From Antarcticimicrobium sp. (GTDB lineage Bacteria; Pseudomonadota; Alphaproteobacteria; Rhodobacterales; Rhodobacteraceae), in contig NZ_JARGPK010000056.1 in assembly GCF_029212575.1 (NCBI RefSeq), positions 124,001 to 188,000 on the forward strand: a DNA stretch of 64,000 nt, given 5' to 3'. The position numbers were made by a program, and so were the translations under genes. Below, piece by piece: positions 1 through 7,888 of this stretch (position 1 is its first letter; each line of letters begins with the position of its first letter). The notes under the pieces were generated by a model. It was not told where the DNA came from. It did not search any database and saw only the letters and a list, made by a program, of their open reading frames with translations.

Positions 1-18
1 TGCATCGGCGCTGTTCAT
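1..18 (-). CDS. 5' end of an unidentified gene running off the left edge
   Basis: On the minus strand an ATG sits at 18-16 and begins Met-Asn-Ser-Ala-Asp-Ala before the window ends. A purine-rich ribosome binding site (GGGAGGGG) lies about six bases upstream, at roughly 25-32. Only six codons are visible, so the product cannot be named. The reading rests on the start codon and Shine-Dalgarno pair alone. The gene is divergent from the SMR exporter gene that follows. Confidence 0.4.
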
Positions 19-170
19 GCTGTCCCCTCCCTGTTCCGGCCAGCTTAGGGCGCGGATGCGCTCCGGGGCAACGGGTCAACGGCACGGATGGTGTTTGCGC
101 CGGTTCGCCGGGGTCGACCGGATGGCCGCGCGGGGGTTTGCAGGCAGGCCGCAGGTGTTTTATATCCGCC

Positions 171-223
171 GTGGAAGGCAACGACCTCCCCCCGATCGGG
201 GCGACAGGTCCGGGACGGCCCGG
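171..223 (+). promoter_or_regulatory. candidate guanidine-II (mini-ykkC) riboswitch
   Basis: Two short hairpins lie just ahead of a Gdx-type exporter gene. The second (210-223) is a perfect CCGGG stem, ACGG tetraloop and CCCGG stem, matching the ACGR-loop hairpin that defines guanidine-II elements. The first (about 173-189) has a weaker AGG/CCT stem closing a six-base loop that ends in ACGA (181-184), so it departs from consensus by two extra loop bases. The second hairpin ends 24 bases before the start codon. Placement before a guanidinium exporter is the classic context. The degenerate first hairpin keeps confidence moderate. Confidence 0.4.
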
Positions 224-247
224 CGGTTCGAAAACGATGGGGGCATC

Positions 248-568
248 ATGCCTTGGATTTTACTCTTTCTCGCCGGACTGACCGAAGTCATCTGGTCCTA
301 CCTGATGAAGCAATCGCTCGGGTTCACGCGGTTCTGGCCGACCGTCGGCACCCTGACCTTCATGCTCGGCAGTTTCGCGCTCCTCTCGGTCTCGATGAAA
401 TCGCTTCCGCTTGGCACCGCCTATACGATCTGGACCGGCATCGGCGCGCTCGGGGCCTTTGTCGTCGGGGTCGTGGTCCTGGGCGAGCATCTGAGCGCGG
501 GCCGGGTGATCGCGGCGCTGCTGATCCTTGGCGGGATCATCCTGATGAAACTGTCCTCCACGCCCTGA
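248..568 (+). CDS. gdx: SMR-family guanidinium exporter (Gdx/SugE-like)
   Basis: A 106-residue inner-membrane protein of the small multidrug resistance family with four predicted transmembrane helices. It has the conserved membrane Glu in the first helix (AGLTEVIWSYLMKQS), the WTGIGALGA segment of helix 3 and a GGIILMKLS end typical of the SugE/Gdx branch, which exports guanidinium in exchange for protons. The length is normal for the family. The start at 248 was chosen because homology begins at MPWILL and a possible guanidine-II element precedes it; the frame stays open upstream to 17 but that part does not look coding. A lipophilic-cation SMR pump is the alternative, but the motif spectrum favours Gdx. 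Confidence 0.85.
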   Translation: MPWILLFLAGLTEVIWSYLMKQSLGFTRFWPTVGTLTFMLGSFALLSVSMKSLPLGTAYTIWTGIGALGAFVVGVVVLGEHLSAGRVIAALLILGGIILMKLSSTP

Positions 569-607
569 GGGCGCGCCGCGAGATCGTGGCCGATTTCCCG
601 ACCTGCC

Positions 608-2389
608 TCACATCGGCCAGAACAGCAGGATCGCCGGAATGCTGACCGCGATCACCAGCACCTCCAGCGGCAGGCCCATGCGCCAGTAATCGCCGAAGCG
701 ATAGCCGCCCGGCCCGAGGATCAGCGTGTTGTTCTTGTGTCCGATCGGGGTGAGAAACGCGCAGGAGGCCGCCACCGCCACCGCCATCAGGAACGGGTCG
801 GGCGAGACCCCCAGCGCGCGCGCCATCTCGATCCCCACTGGGGCGGCGACGATGGTGGTGGCGGTATTGTTCAGCACGTCCGACAGCGACATCGTCACCA
901 CCATCAGCACGGTCAGGATCGCCCAGGCCGGCAACCCTCCGGTCAGCCCGACCAGGGAACCGGCCAGAAGCTCGGTGCCGCCGCTGGCCTCCAGCGCCTT
1001 GCCCAGCGGGATCATCGAGCCGAGCAACACCACCACCGGCCACTCGATCTGATCGTAAAGCTCGGTCAGCGGCACGATGCCGGTCAGCACGTAGCCGACC
1101 ACCACCAGCCCCAGCCCCACCGGCAGGGAAATCCAGCCCAGGCTGGCCAGAAGTACGGCGGCGGCGAACAGCCCGATGGCCAGCCAGGTCTTGCTCTCCT
1201 GCGTGACCGAGAGCCCGCGCTCGGCCAGCGGCAGGCAGCCCAGCCAGCTGGCCACCTGTGGCCCGGTTTCCGCCGGGCTGAGCAAAAGCAGGATGTCGCC
1301 CGGCTCGATCACGGCGCGGCGCAGATGCTCGGTGATGCGGCGACCCTGTCGCGAGATGCCGACGATCACCGCCCTCTGGCGCCAGTGCAGCCCCACCGAC
1401 TGCGCCGAGCGCCCGGCGATGCGCGCGTCGCGCGGCACCACCACCTCGGTCAGCGCCAGCCCCTGCGCCTCGCCCTCGATCACCTCGCGGCGGTCGGCGT
1501 CGGTATAGGAGAACCCGAGGCTGGAGCGGAAGGCGTCCAGCGCATCCGCCTGCGCCTCCAGGATCAGGATGTCGTCGGCCCTGAGCGCGGTGCCGCGCGC
1601 GCTGCCATAGCGGCGGCTGCCGCCACGGATCAACCCGATGATCGAAACGTCGGCCTCGTCCGCCGTGTCATAAAGATCGCCGACCTTGCGGTCGATCCAG
1701 TCGCTGCCCTCGGGCACCGCCAGCTCGGCGATGAAGGCCGAGGTGTCGCGCAACTGCTCGGTCGGGTCGCTCTCCCGCGCGCTCCTCGGGATCAGCCGCC
1801 AGCCGATCAGGGTGACAAAGGCCAGCCCGGCCAGCGCGGTGATCCCGCCGACCGGGGCGAAATCGAACATCCGGAACGAGGCGCCCAGTTGCTCCTGGCG
1901 GATCGCGGCGATGATGATGTTGGGCGGCGTGCCGATCAGCGTGACCATGCCGCCGAGGATGGTGGCGAACGAGAGCGGCATCAGCGTGCTGCCCGGCGGC
2001 CGCTTGGCCTTGCGCGCGGTCTGGATGTCGACCGGCATCAAGAGCGCCAGCGCCGCGACGTTGTTCATGAACCCCGACAGCACCGCGCCGACCGCGCCCA
2101 TCAGCGCCACATGCTGGCTGACCGAGCGCGAACTGTCGATCACGGTGCGGGTGATCAGCTGCACCGCGCCCGAGCGTGTCAGCCCGGCCGAGACCACCAG
2201 CACCAGCGCCACGATGATGGTGGCATGGTGGCCAAAGCCCGAGAACGCCGCCTCGGCCGGCACCAGCCCCAGCACCACCGCGACCAGCAGCGCGCCGAAG
2301 GCGACAAGGTCATAGCGGAACCGCCCCCAGAGCAGCAGCGCGAAGACGGCGAAGAAGACGGCGAAGAGCAGGATCTGGTCTATTGTCAT
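608..2389 (-). CDS. SLC13/DASS-type anion permease with two RCK_C domains
   Basis: A 593-residue inner-membrane transporter of the SLC13 (divalent anion:sodium symporter, CitMHS/ArsB-related) class. Two homologous membrane halves (about 1-205 and 400-593) each carry an Asn-Asn motif: FMNNVAALALL near 107-117 with GTPPN at 153-157, and LSDVLNNTATT in the second half. The cytoplasmic linker (about 215-385) holds two TrkA-C/RCK_C-like domains, the usual layout of bacterial permeases annotated as sulfate, thiosulfate or dicarboxylate carriers. The substrate cannot be told from sequence. The C-terminal end faces the 3' end of the SMR gene, and the start is divergent from yebC. Confidence 0.85.
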   Translation of the reverse strand: MTIDQILLFAVFFAVFALLLWGRFRYDLVAFGALLVAVVLGLVPAEAAFSGFGHHATIIVALVLVVSAGLTRSGAVQLITRTVIDSSRSVSQHVALMGAVGAVLSGFMNNVAALALLMPVDIQTARKAKRPPGSTLMPLSFATILGGMVTLIGTPPNIIIAAIRQEQLGASFRMFDFAPVGGITALAGLAFVTLIGWRLIPRSARESDPTEQLRDTSAFIAELAVPEGSDWIDRKVGDLYDTADEADVSIIGLIRGGSRRYGSARGTALRADDILILEAQADALDAFRSSLGFSYTDADRREVIEGEAQGLALTEVVVPRDARIAGRSAQSVGLHWRQRAVIVGISRQGRRITEHLRRAVIEPGDILLLLSPAETGPQVASWLGCLPLAERGLSVTQESKTWLAIGLFAAAVLLASLGWISLPVGLGLVVVGYVLTGIVPLTELYDQIEWPVVVLLGSMIPLGKALEASGGTELLAGSLVGLTGGLPAWAILTVLMVVTMSLSDVLNNTATTIVAAPVGIEMARALGVSPDPFLMAVAVAASCAFLTPIGHKNNTLILGPGGYRFGDYWRMGLPLEVLVIAVSIPAILLFWPM

Positions 2390-2494
2390 GGCGGCACTTT
2401 ACCCTTTGGCGGGGCAGGAACAAGCGCCGCTTGAACAGGGGCGGGCCAAGCGGCTATACGGGCGCGAACCCGGAACGCAGTATGAGGAAGCACC

Positions 2495-3235
2495 ATGGCC
2501 GGCCACTCTAAATGGGCAAATATCCAGCACCGCAAGGGACGTCAGGACGCGGTCCGCGCCAAGCTGTTTTCCAAGCTCAGCAAGGAGATCACCGTCGCCG
2601 CCAAGATGGGCGATCCCGACCCGGACAAGAACCCGCGCCTGCGGCTGGCGGTAAAAGAGGCGAAATCGCAGTCGGTCCCCAAGGACGTGATCGACCGCGC
2701 GATCAAGAAATCGCAGGTCGGCGAGGGCGACGATTACGAGGAAATCCGCTATGAGGGGTACGGCCCCAACGGCGTCGCGGTGATCGTCGAGGCGATGACC
2801 GACAACCGCAACCGCACCGCCTCCAACGTGCGCTCGACCTTCACCAAGAACGGCGGCAACCTGGGCGAGACCGGCAGCGTCGGCTTCATGTTCGAGCGCA
2901 AGGGCGAGGTCAGCTATCCCGCCGATGCCGGTGACGCCGACACCGTGATGATGGCCGCGATCGAGGCCGGCGCCGAGGACGTGGAAAGCTCCGAGGACGG
3001 CCATGTGATCTGGTGCGCCGACACCGACCTGAACGAGGTCGCCACCAACCTCGAGGCCGAGCTGGGCGAAAGCGAAAGCACCAAGCTGGTGTGGAAACCC
3101 ACCACCACCACCGAGATGGACCTCGAGGGCATGCAAAAGCTGATGAAGCTGATCGAGGCGCTGGAGGACGACGACGACGTGCAGCGCGTCACCACCAACT
3201 TCGAGGCCTCCGACGAGGTGATGGAACAGCTTTGA
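2495..3235 (+). CDS. YebC/PmpR family protein
   Basis: A 246-residue YebC-family protein, full length, starting with the family signature [19 protein letters not shown]. Members are described as DNA-binding transcriptional regulators (PmpR) and, more recently, as ribosome-associated factors that help translate proline-rich stretches, so the exact role here is open. The acidic C-terminal third is typical. A GAGGAAG ribosome binding site lies a few bases before the ATG. The gene stands alone, is divergent from the SLC13 transporter and is closed by a strong terminator at 3271-3294. Confidence 0.95.
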   Translation: MAGHSKWANIQHRKGRQDAVRAKLFSKLSKEITVAAKMGDPDPDKNPRLRLAVKEAKSQSVPKDVIDRAIKKSQVGEGDDYEEIRYEGYGPNGVAVIVEAMTDNRNRTASNVRSTFTKNGGNLGETGSVGFMFERKGEVSYPADAGDADTVMMAAIEAGAEDVESSEDGHVIWCADTDLNEVATNLEAELGESESTKLVWKPTTTTEMDLEGMQKLMKLIEALEDDDDVQRVTTNFEASDEVMEQL

Positions 3236-3270
3236 TCTGTTCGACCCCGGCGCATTGAAGACGCATGGGA

Positions 3271-3298
3271 AAGGCCGCCTCTCGGGGCGGCCTTTTTC
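3271..3298 (+). terminator. Rho-independent terminator after yebC
   Basis: Perfect nine-base-pair stem AAGGCCGCC (3271-3279) with GGCGGCCTT (3286-3294) and a six-base loop, followed by a T run. It lies 35 bases after the yebC stop codon and marks the left edge of the AT-richer accessory stretch. Confidence 0.9.
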
Positions 3299-3428
3299 AT
3301 TCCGTATTTATGGCTACAGGGGAACCAATTTGGAGCAACATCGTGAGACCAACATACCGGGCGTTGTTCGCCCTCGGAGAGCGCCCCCCACGATCACTCC
3401 TTGTCGCTCGTGACCGTTGCCTGCGTGT

Positions 3429-4808
3429 TCAGGGCAAGAACTCCAATGCCGCATTCATTCGCGCCAGTTCGGCCTTTTTCTGCTGAAGCTCGCCCTGCAA
3501 TTCGTCATTGTAGTCACCACGATAACGCTTCCATTGATCCAAATCTAGCTTGTCGGCCTCCAGTGCGAATTTCTTCAGCTTGTTTATTTCGGCGATCCAA
3601 GCCAAGAGCGCGCTTTTTTCCAACGCATAATTGTCGATATCGTGCTGCGAGGCGGTGGCTATGTCACCAACCCATTTCTTAAGTGCCTCGGCTTTCTCCT
3701 TCATTCCTTCGCTGGCGCCGTCAGAGTCGGCGCTTTGCAGATAAGAGTTAATCTCTTCTACGTTCCATCGCTTGTTGTCGGGCAGGGTGACGCGCTGGAT
3801 CTGCTGGGCTAAGGCCTCCGTCGCCCCGTCGAAGGCCTTTTCTGCCGCCTGCGCCGCCGCTTCCAAGCTTTCGGCCGACATCCACCCCTTGTCGGGCAGA
3901 TGATACTTGTAGGCTGGCGTCGCGACATATTCCTCAAGCTCGTCATAGGCCTTCTGTTTGCCGGACAACGTGCCCTCCAGACTGTTCAGGCTCCACCATG
4001 TACGATGACCAAAGCGACCACGATGGATACGGGCATCGCCCTTTGCATATTGATCCGCCATGTCGCTCATTTCCTGCTCCGTCTGCTCGATATTTCTGAG
4101 CAAATCGTTACGGGTGGTCTCGCCATATCCCGGAATATCAACCTCGTAGTCGCCGCGCGCGATTTCGTCGCTCAGCTCATTCAACCGTTCGTTGGCTTGT
4201 TCGATGCAGCGATCCAGCGAGTTGCGATCATGCCATCCCTGTGCACCAGTATGGACCTCGTATTCGCCACGTCCAACTTCATCCTGAAATTCTTTCTGAC
4301 GCTCAAGCAAATCCTTGATCTGCCCATCCAGTTCCTGTCGGGTAATCCAGCCGATCGCCTGGGAATGGAACGAGTAGCTACCTTCGGATATCTCTTTCTG
4401 AACCTTTTCGTACTCTTCCTTGAGGTTGTCATAGGCCTCTTTCAGATCCTCCATGCTGGCCCCGAAATGCGGTACATCGCCATTTTCCCTCGTCGCCATG
4501 TTTGACGCGGCTGTATAGGCGTTTTGCGCCAAATTGATCCTGTGCTTCCAGTTCTTTTCCAGCATCGAGACCTTGACGTTTAGGAACTCGTACTGTCGCT
4601 GCAACAGCGCCAGATCTTCGTTCATCTCCTGAAGCCGACGGTCGGCCTGGGCCTGCAGCCCGGGCTTTGCTGCCTCGCAGGCGGCGATCTCGTCATAATA
4701 CGGTTGCAGTATAAACGCGGTCAGCCCGTCAGCTTTGGCAGGGGATCCTGCGACCCCAAGAAAAGCTGTTAGCACTGCAGCAAATGTAGCAGAACCAAGA
4801 ACCCTCAT
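3429..4808 (-). CDS. secreted coiled-coil protein with 38-residue repeats, function unknown
   Basis: A 459-residue protein not matched to a named family. Residues 1-27 form a signal peptide (hydrophobic core, Ala-Asp-Gly after a probable AKA cleavage site), so it is exported, probably to the periplasm. The mature part is mostly charged coiled coil. Within it a unit recurs: a Gly-Asp/Glu-Tyr-type strand motif, then Gly-Trp or equivalent, then a heptad helix. Gly-x-Tyr-type anchors fall at 143, 181, 219 and 257, exactly 38 residues apart, and Trp at 154/192 and 271/309 repeat the same spacing; a degenerate unit follows near 339-348. Base composition is more AT-rich than flanking genes, which suggests acquisition. 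It stands alone between yebC and a GST gene. No enzymatic motif is visible; a structural or envelope role is inference. Confidence 0.8.
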   Translation of the reverse strand: MRVLGSATFAAVLTAFLGVAGSPAKADGLTAFILQPYYDEIAACEAAKPGLQAQADRRLQEMNEDLALLQRQYEFLNVKVSMLEKNWKHRINLAQNAYTAASNMATRENGDVPHFGASMEDLKEAYDNLKEEYEKVQKEISEGSYSFHSQAIGWITRQELDGQIKDLLERQKEFQDEVGRGEYEVHTGAQGWHDRNSLDRCIEQANERLNELSDEIARGDYEVDIPGYGETTRNDLLRNIEQTEQEMSDMADQYAKGDARIHRGRFGHRTWWSLNSLEGTLSGKQKAYDELEEYVATPAYKYHLPDKGWMSAESLEAAAQAAEKAFDGATEALAQQIQRVTLPDNKRWNVEEINSYLQSADSDGASEGMKEKAEALKKWVGDIATASQHDIDNYALEKSALLAWIAEINKLKKFALEADKLDLDQWKRYRGDYNDELQGELQQKKAELARMNAALEFLP

Positions 4809-4853
4809 CGCAACTCCCCCATCTGGAAAACGCGGAAGAGCTATCAGGTCTTG

Positions 4854-5009
4854 CTATTCCCCGCTTTGACATGGCTCAAGCAGAGCGCCACAGCGACGGC
4901 GGTAGTCCAACCGCAACTCATCGCGGGCCTCGCCCGCCAATTGGGTCAAGTTCCAGTGTAGCCGCACCGCTGAGGCCTCACCGAGCGCGCCAACGCGTTC
5001 TTGGACCAT
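4854..5009 (-). pseudogene. possible 51-residue gene or gene fragment
   Basis: A minus-strand frame runs from ATG at 5009 to TAG at 4854-4856 and shows coding-like third-position G/C (segments such as LHWNLTQLAGEARDEL and LDYRRRCGALLEP). There is no ribosome binding site and a stop lies just upstream in frame. It was not recognised as any family. It may be the tail of a gene lost during rearrangement, or chance. Apart from this, the stretch 4809-5104 between the repeat protein and the GST holds nothing recognisable. Confidence 0.25.
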
Positions 5010-5104
5010 CGTTACAGGCGGAAACGGTGGTTATTGACCGCCAACAAGAACTCAGCTTAAAGGAGAGTAATCGCCGTCGCCTCGAGTTCTCGGATCGCTT
5101 GACT

Positions 5105-5794
5105 TTAGTCCTTGAACACGGGAGTTCCATCCGGCTGGTAGCCGACAACACCCGGTTCCCACCACCAGATTGGGTTCGCCACAAAGCTGTCGCGCTCATC
5201 AAGGCGACTCAGCAACCTGGAAATTTTCTCATAGCGTTCGAGCCCGAGATCAATCCCCAGAGGTCTAGCCTCAACGAAACGCACGTGTGCCGCAAGAAAG
5301 ATGTCCTGCATAGAAACAAACTCTGGCTGGAAACCGATTTCGCTGTGGACAAGCTGGCTTTCGAGCCATCCTAGAATGTGTGTCAGTTTCTCGGCCGATC
5401 TTTGAAGATGAGCGTTGTCGCCGACCGCAACACCCGTCCACGTCATCTGCGAAATGAAAGTTGCCGCATTTCCAAACGTCTGGATCGTCGAGAACGCAAG
5501 CTTGTCTTTCCATTCGGCGTCCGGACGGAAGGCGTGCGCTGTCAGAGGCGGCTCACCCACCTGGCTTTTCCGATAAGTCGACAGCAGGTATTCGACAATG
5601 GTGCCGCTTTCCCAAAGCGTAAGATCATTGTCCCAGAGGGTGGGCACTTGCAGCGTGGGAGTGGCAGCCGCCCGATCCTCCGCGCTCGGTGTCGTGATCT
5701 CTTCGCGCCGCTCGTAGTCAAGCCCTAGTTCATCAAGAACGATACGCACGGCCCGTGCAAAAGGTGATCCTGTTGTAAAAAGCAAAGCGCGCAT
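5105..5794 (-). CDS. glutathione S-transferase family protein
   Basis: A 229-residue cytosolic GST-fold protein. The N-terminal thioredoxin-like domain (1-80) has the TTGSPFARAVRIVLDELGL opening, with Ser10 at the position that commonly activates glutathione, the cis-Pro motif VPTLW (50-54) and the glutathione-binding ESGTIVEYL (62-70). The rest is the all-helical C-terminal domain. Such proteins conjugate or reduce electrophiles with glutathione; the substrate is unknown. The ATG at 5794 fits the family start. It lies in the AT-richer accessory stretch and has no operon partner; the 3' side holds only a possible gene fragment. Confidence 0.9.
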   Translation of the reverse strand: MRALLFTTGSPFARAVRIVLDELGLDYERREEITTPSAEDRAAATPTLQVPTLWDNDLTLWESGTIVEYLLSTYRKSQVGEPPLTAHAFRPDAEWKDKLAFSTIQTFGNAATFISQMTWTGVAVGDNAHLQRSAEKLTHILGWLESQLVHSEIGFQPEFVSMQDIFLAAHVRFVEARPLGIDLGLERYEKISRLLSRLDERDSFVANPIWWWEPGVVGYQPDGTPVFKD

Positions 5795-6240
5795 AATGTC
5801 CCTCCACTACCTGTCTGAGTGAGCTTAGCACAAACGAAGGGCATGTCTCATTTGGCTCATGATCAACCCGTTCTCTCAGCAAAGGCTCAACTTGGAGCTG
5901 CTGTGCGTAGATCGAACCCGGCCGAAAACGGTCGATTCTGGCGGCCGTCCGCAGTTGCGGCCCGCCACAAGCTTAACACGGTCAGAATCCGTCGGCAGAA
6001 CCCAGGAGGTTTCCGCAGGTTTGTGTCCTGTCGTGAAAGCCGCCGTTCGCGGCTAACTGATGAATTGGAAACAAGGGGTCCAAGCAGCCGTTGCGGCTAG
6101 GCGCAACAATGCCGGCATCATCAAGACCTATCACAATCCCTCGAACATTAGATTCGTCCTTCCGCTTTGGTCGGATGTTTTCTTCCACCAAATGAAGGCA
6201 GCTGATAAAGTGAGAGCCTTCACAATATGTAAAAAGAGCC
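5795..6240. other. 446-base stretch without a recognisable gene
   Basis: Between the GST start and the TRAP remnant both strands carry only short open frames (for example 5819-6100 plus and the 5982-6311 minus frame) with no family resemblance, no good ribosome binding sites and mixed base composition. Nothing like an RNA gene or terminator was seen. Given decayed genes on its right, it is most simply eroded sequence, but a promoter for the GST gene must lie near 5800-5850. Confidence 0.5.
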
Positions 6241-6646
6241 ATATACCTCCCCCTCCGTTTCACCCCGCCGCGCTGCCCCGGCCGCCCAGGCCATCCCGAT
6301 GAAGATCGCAATCGTTTCGATGCGGCTGACGCTCATCGGATTCATCGTGCCATTCGTCTTTGTCTACAACCCGTCGCTGCTCCTGGTGATCGGGTTCGAA
6401 CCGACCGATTTCGCCATCGGCTTGTTGCGCCTGATCGGCCCTGTCTGGGCGCTGGGCGTGGGCTTTGCGGGCTATGGTTTTGGTGGGCCGGCCACGACGG
6501 TCTGGCGCGGTCTGCACCTGACCGCGGCGTTGCTTCTACTGTTCGAGAACCCCGGTCTGGATCTTGCCGATCTTGTCCTTCTTGCCGCGCTGACGGTCCT
6601 GACCCTGCGGCGGCGAACGGCCACCCTGAGAGGAGAAACCCTGTGA
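6241..6646 (+). pseudogene. 3' remnant of a TRAP transporter fused permease gene
   Basis: The frame from 6299 encodes about 115 residues resembling only the C-terminal end of TRAP-type 4TM/12TM fused permeases: MRLTLIGFIVPFVFVYNP followed by two hydrophobic helices. The preceding bases (6241-6280) still encode a TPP...PAA-like piece of the same protein in another frame, so a one-base shift near 6275-6285 breaks the reading. Everything upstream, more than 500 residues in intact relatives, is absent. The stop overlaps the GTG of the next open frame (GTGA), showing the two were once an operon. The fragment is very unlikely to act as a transporter. Confidence 0.7.
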
Positions 6647-7534
6647 ACAAACCCATGACCCGACCGACGACCCAGGATCTTGCCGCGCTGGCGCAGGAGG
6701 CCTTTGTCTACGCGCTGCCGCTGGTGATCCTCGAGACTTTTCGGCGGCGGATGGCCTCGGGCTGGAGGCGCCGGAGCACGACAATGTCGAGGGAGAGAGA
6801 GTCCTGCGCGATGCGCCCTGGGACACGTTTCTTGGTGAGGCGAACCGGCTGATCAGCATCAACCGGCCGCCGCGCACCGACCTTGCGCTGCTGCGCCGGA
6901 TCGCATCGCTGGGCAACGGGCCGGACCAGCTGTTCGATTCGTCGGCCTTTACCCCGGACGAGGCCGAGGCGATCGAGTCGGGCATCCAGATCGCGGCCGA
7001 CCGCCTGGCGCGGATCCAGACCTCGATGGCCAAGGGGGCGGCGGCTGGGTCTGGCCATGACGCAACCTCGGCATCTACGGGCAGGACTATTTCCTGCGCG
7101 CAGCGGTGGCCGTGGGCGGGTTGGGGGCGCTGCCGCTTGACGAGGCGACCTATCTCCGCTCGGGCGGGGAGAAGGGCGTGCCCTTCGACGGACGGCGAAA
7201 GTGGCGGATGCATTTCCCGCCGGGCGGGGATCTGCCCTGCGATGCCTTCTGGTCGCTTTCGATGTACGAGCCGACCCCCTTGGGCGAGTTCTTTTTCGTC
7301 CGCAACGAGCTGGACCGCTTTGCCATCGGCGACCGGAGCCCAGGGCTTCGGCGCAATGCGGATGGCTCGCTGGACATCTGGATCGGGGCCGACAACCCCG
7401 GACCCGACCGCGGGGCGAACTGGCTGCCGGCGCCACCGGGGCCGTTCCACCTGTTCCCGTGCGCCTACCTGCCGCGCATCGACCAGCTGGAGGGGCGCAT
7501 GCCCGTGCCGCATCCCGGAACCTACGACGACTGA
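6643..7534 (+). pseudogene. frameshifted DUF1254/DUF1214 gene
   Basis: Similarity to DUF1254 (N-terminal) plus DUF1214 (C-terminal) proteins is spread over three frames. GTG at 6643 after AGGAGA opens MNKPMTRPTTQDLAALAQEA and continues to LVILETF. The reading then moves by one base near 6740-6750 to give NVEGERVLRDAPWDTFLGEA. It changes frame again near 7030-7040, meets a TGA at 7058-7060, and ends with the DUF1214 core (CDAFWSLSMYE, NADGSLDIWI, NWLPAPPGPFHLF) to the stop at 7534. Several independent lesions argue for decay, not one sequencing error. Intact members are exported or cytoplasmic proteins of uncertain function. Confidence 0.75.
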
Positions 7535-7562
7535 AATCAAGAGACCAAACATCACAGGGAGA

Positions 7563-7770
7563 TACCGGAGGGCGCCCGGGGCGCCCATCACGCGGAGCGT
7601 GCCATATCATCTCCTTGTCCAACCAGATCAACAGGGAGCCGCGCTTCCGCATCGCGGCGTTGCAAGCGGACCAGTTCGTCGTGCGGTAGCGGGCGGCTAA
7701 AGGTTTCCGCATGCAGCCCTTCTAAACCCATGGATTCGCGTTGTGAATCTTTCAGGAGCGAGTTGTGCAT
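7563..7770 (-). mobile_element. 5' fragment of an IS5-family insertion sequence
   Basis: On the minus strand ATG at 7712 opens about 50 codons with the N-terminal signature of IS5-family transposases: RYRTTNWSACNAAMRKRGSL, then LIWLD and GRPGRPPV. The similarity stops abruptly at about 7563, where the DDE catalytic domain should follow, so the element is truncated. Upstream of the ATG, 7713-7770 probably holds the left end of the element. The breakpoint lies about 30 bases after the broken DUF1254 gene, tying the insertion to decay of this region. The remaining bases to 7888 show nothing recognisable. Confidence 0.65.
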
Positions 7771-7888
7771 CAACGCCTATTCGTGGTTCCGCCGTTCTGC
7801 GCGCCAACTCTCTCGCAACACCTTGTTTTCACCCGTCTTCCACCCTCTTCACGGGTCTTCCGATATCCCTGAAAGAATAAGTGTCAAC

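Noticed and set aside
17..247. Upstream in-frame extension of the SMR exporter gene
   Set aside because: The extra 77 codons have no membrane or family likeness, contain the candidate riboswitch, and family members begin at the 248 ATG.
737..2434. Long plus-strand open frame opposite the SLC13 transporter
   Set aside because: Codon content is Arg/His/Gln-rich antisense shadow of a clearly coding membrane protein on the minus strand.
5819..6311. Overlapping open frames on both strands between the GST gene and the TRAP remnant
   Set aside because: No family likeness, no ribosome binding sites, and neither frame shows a clear third-position bias.
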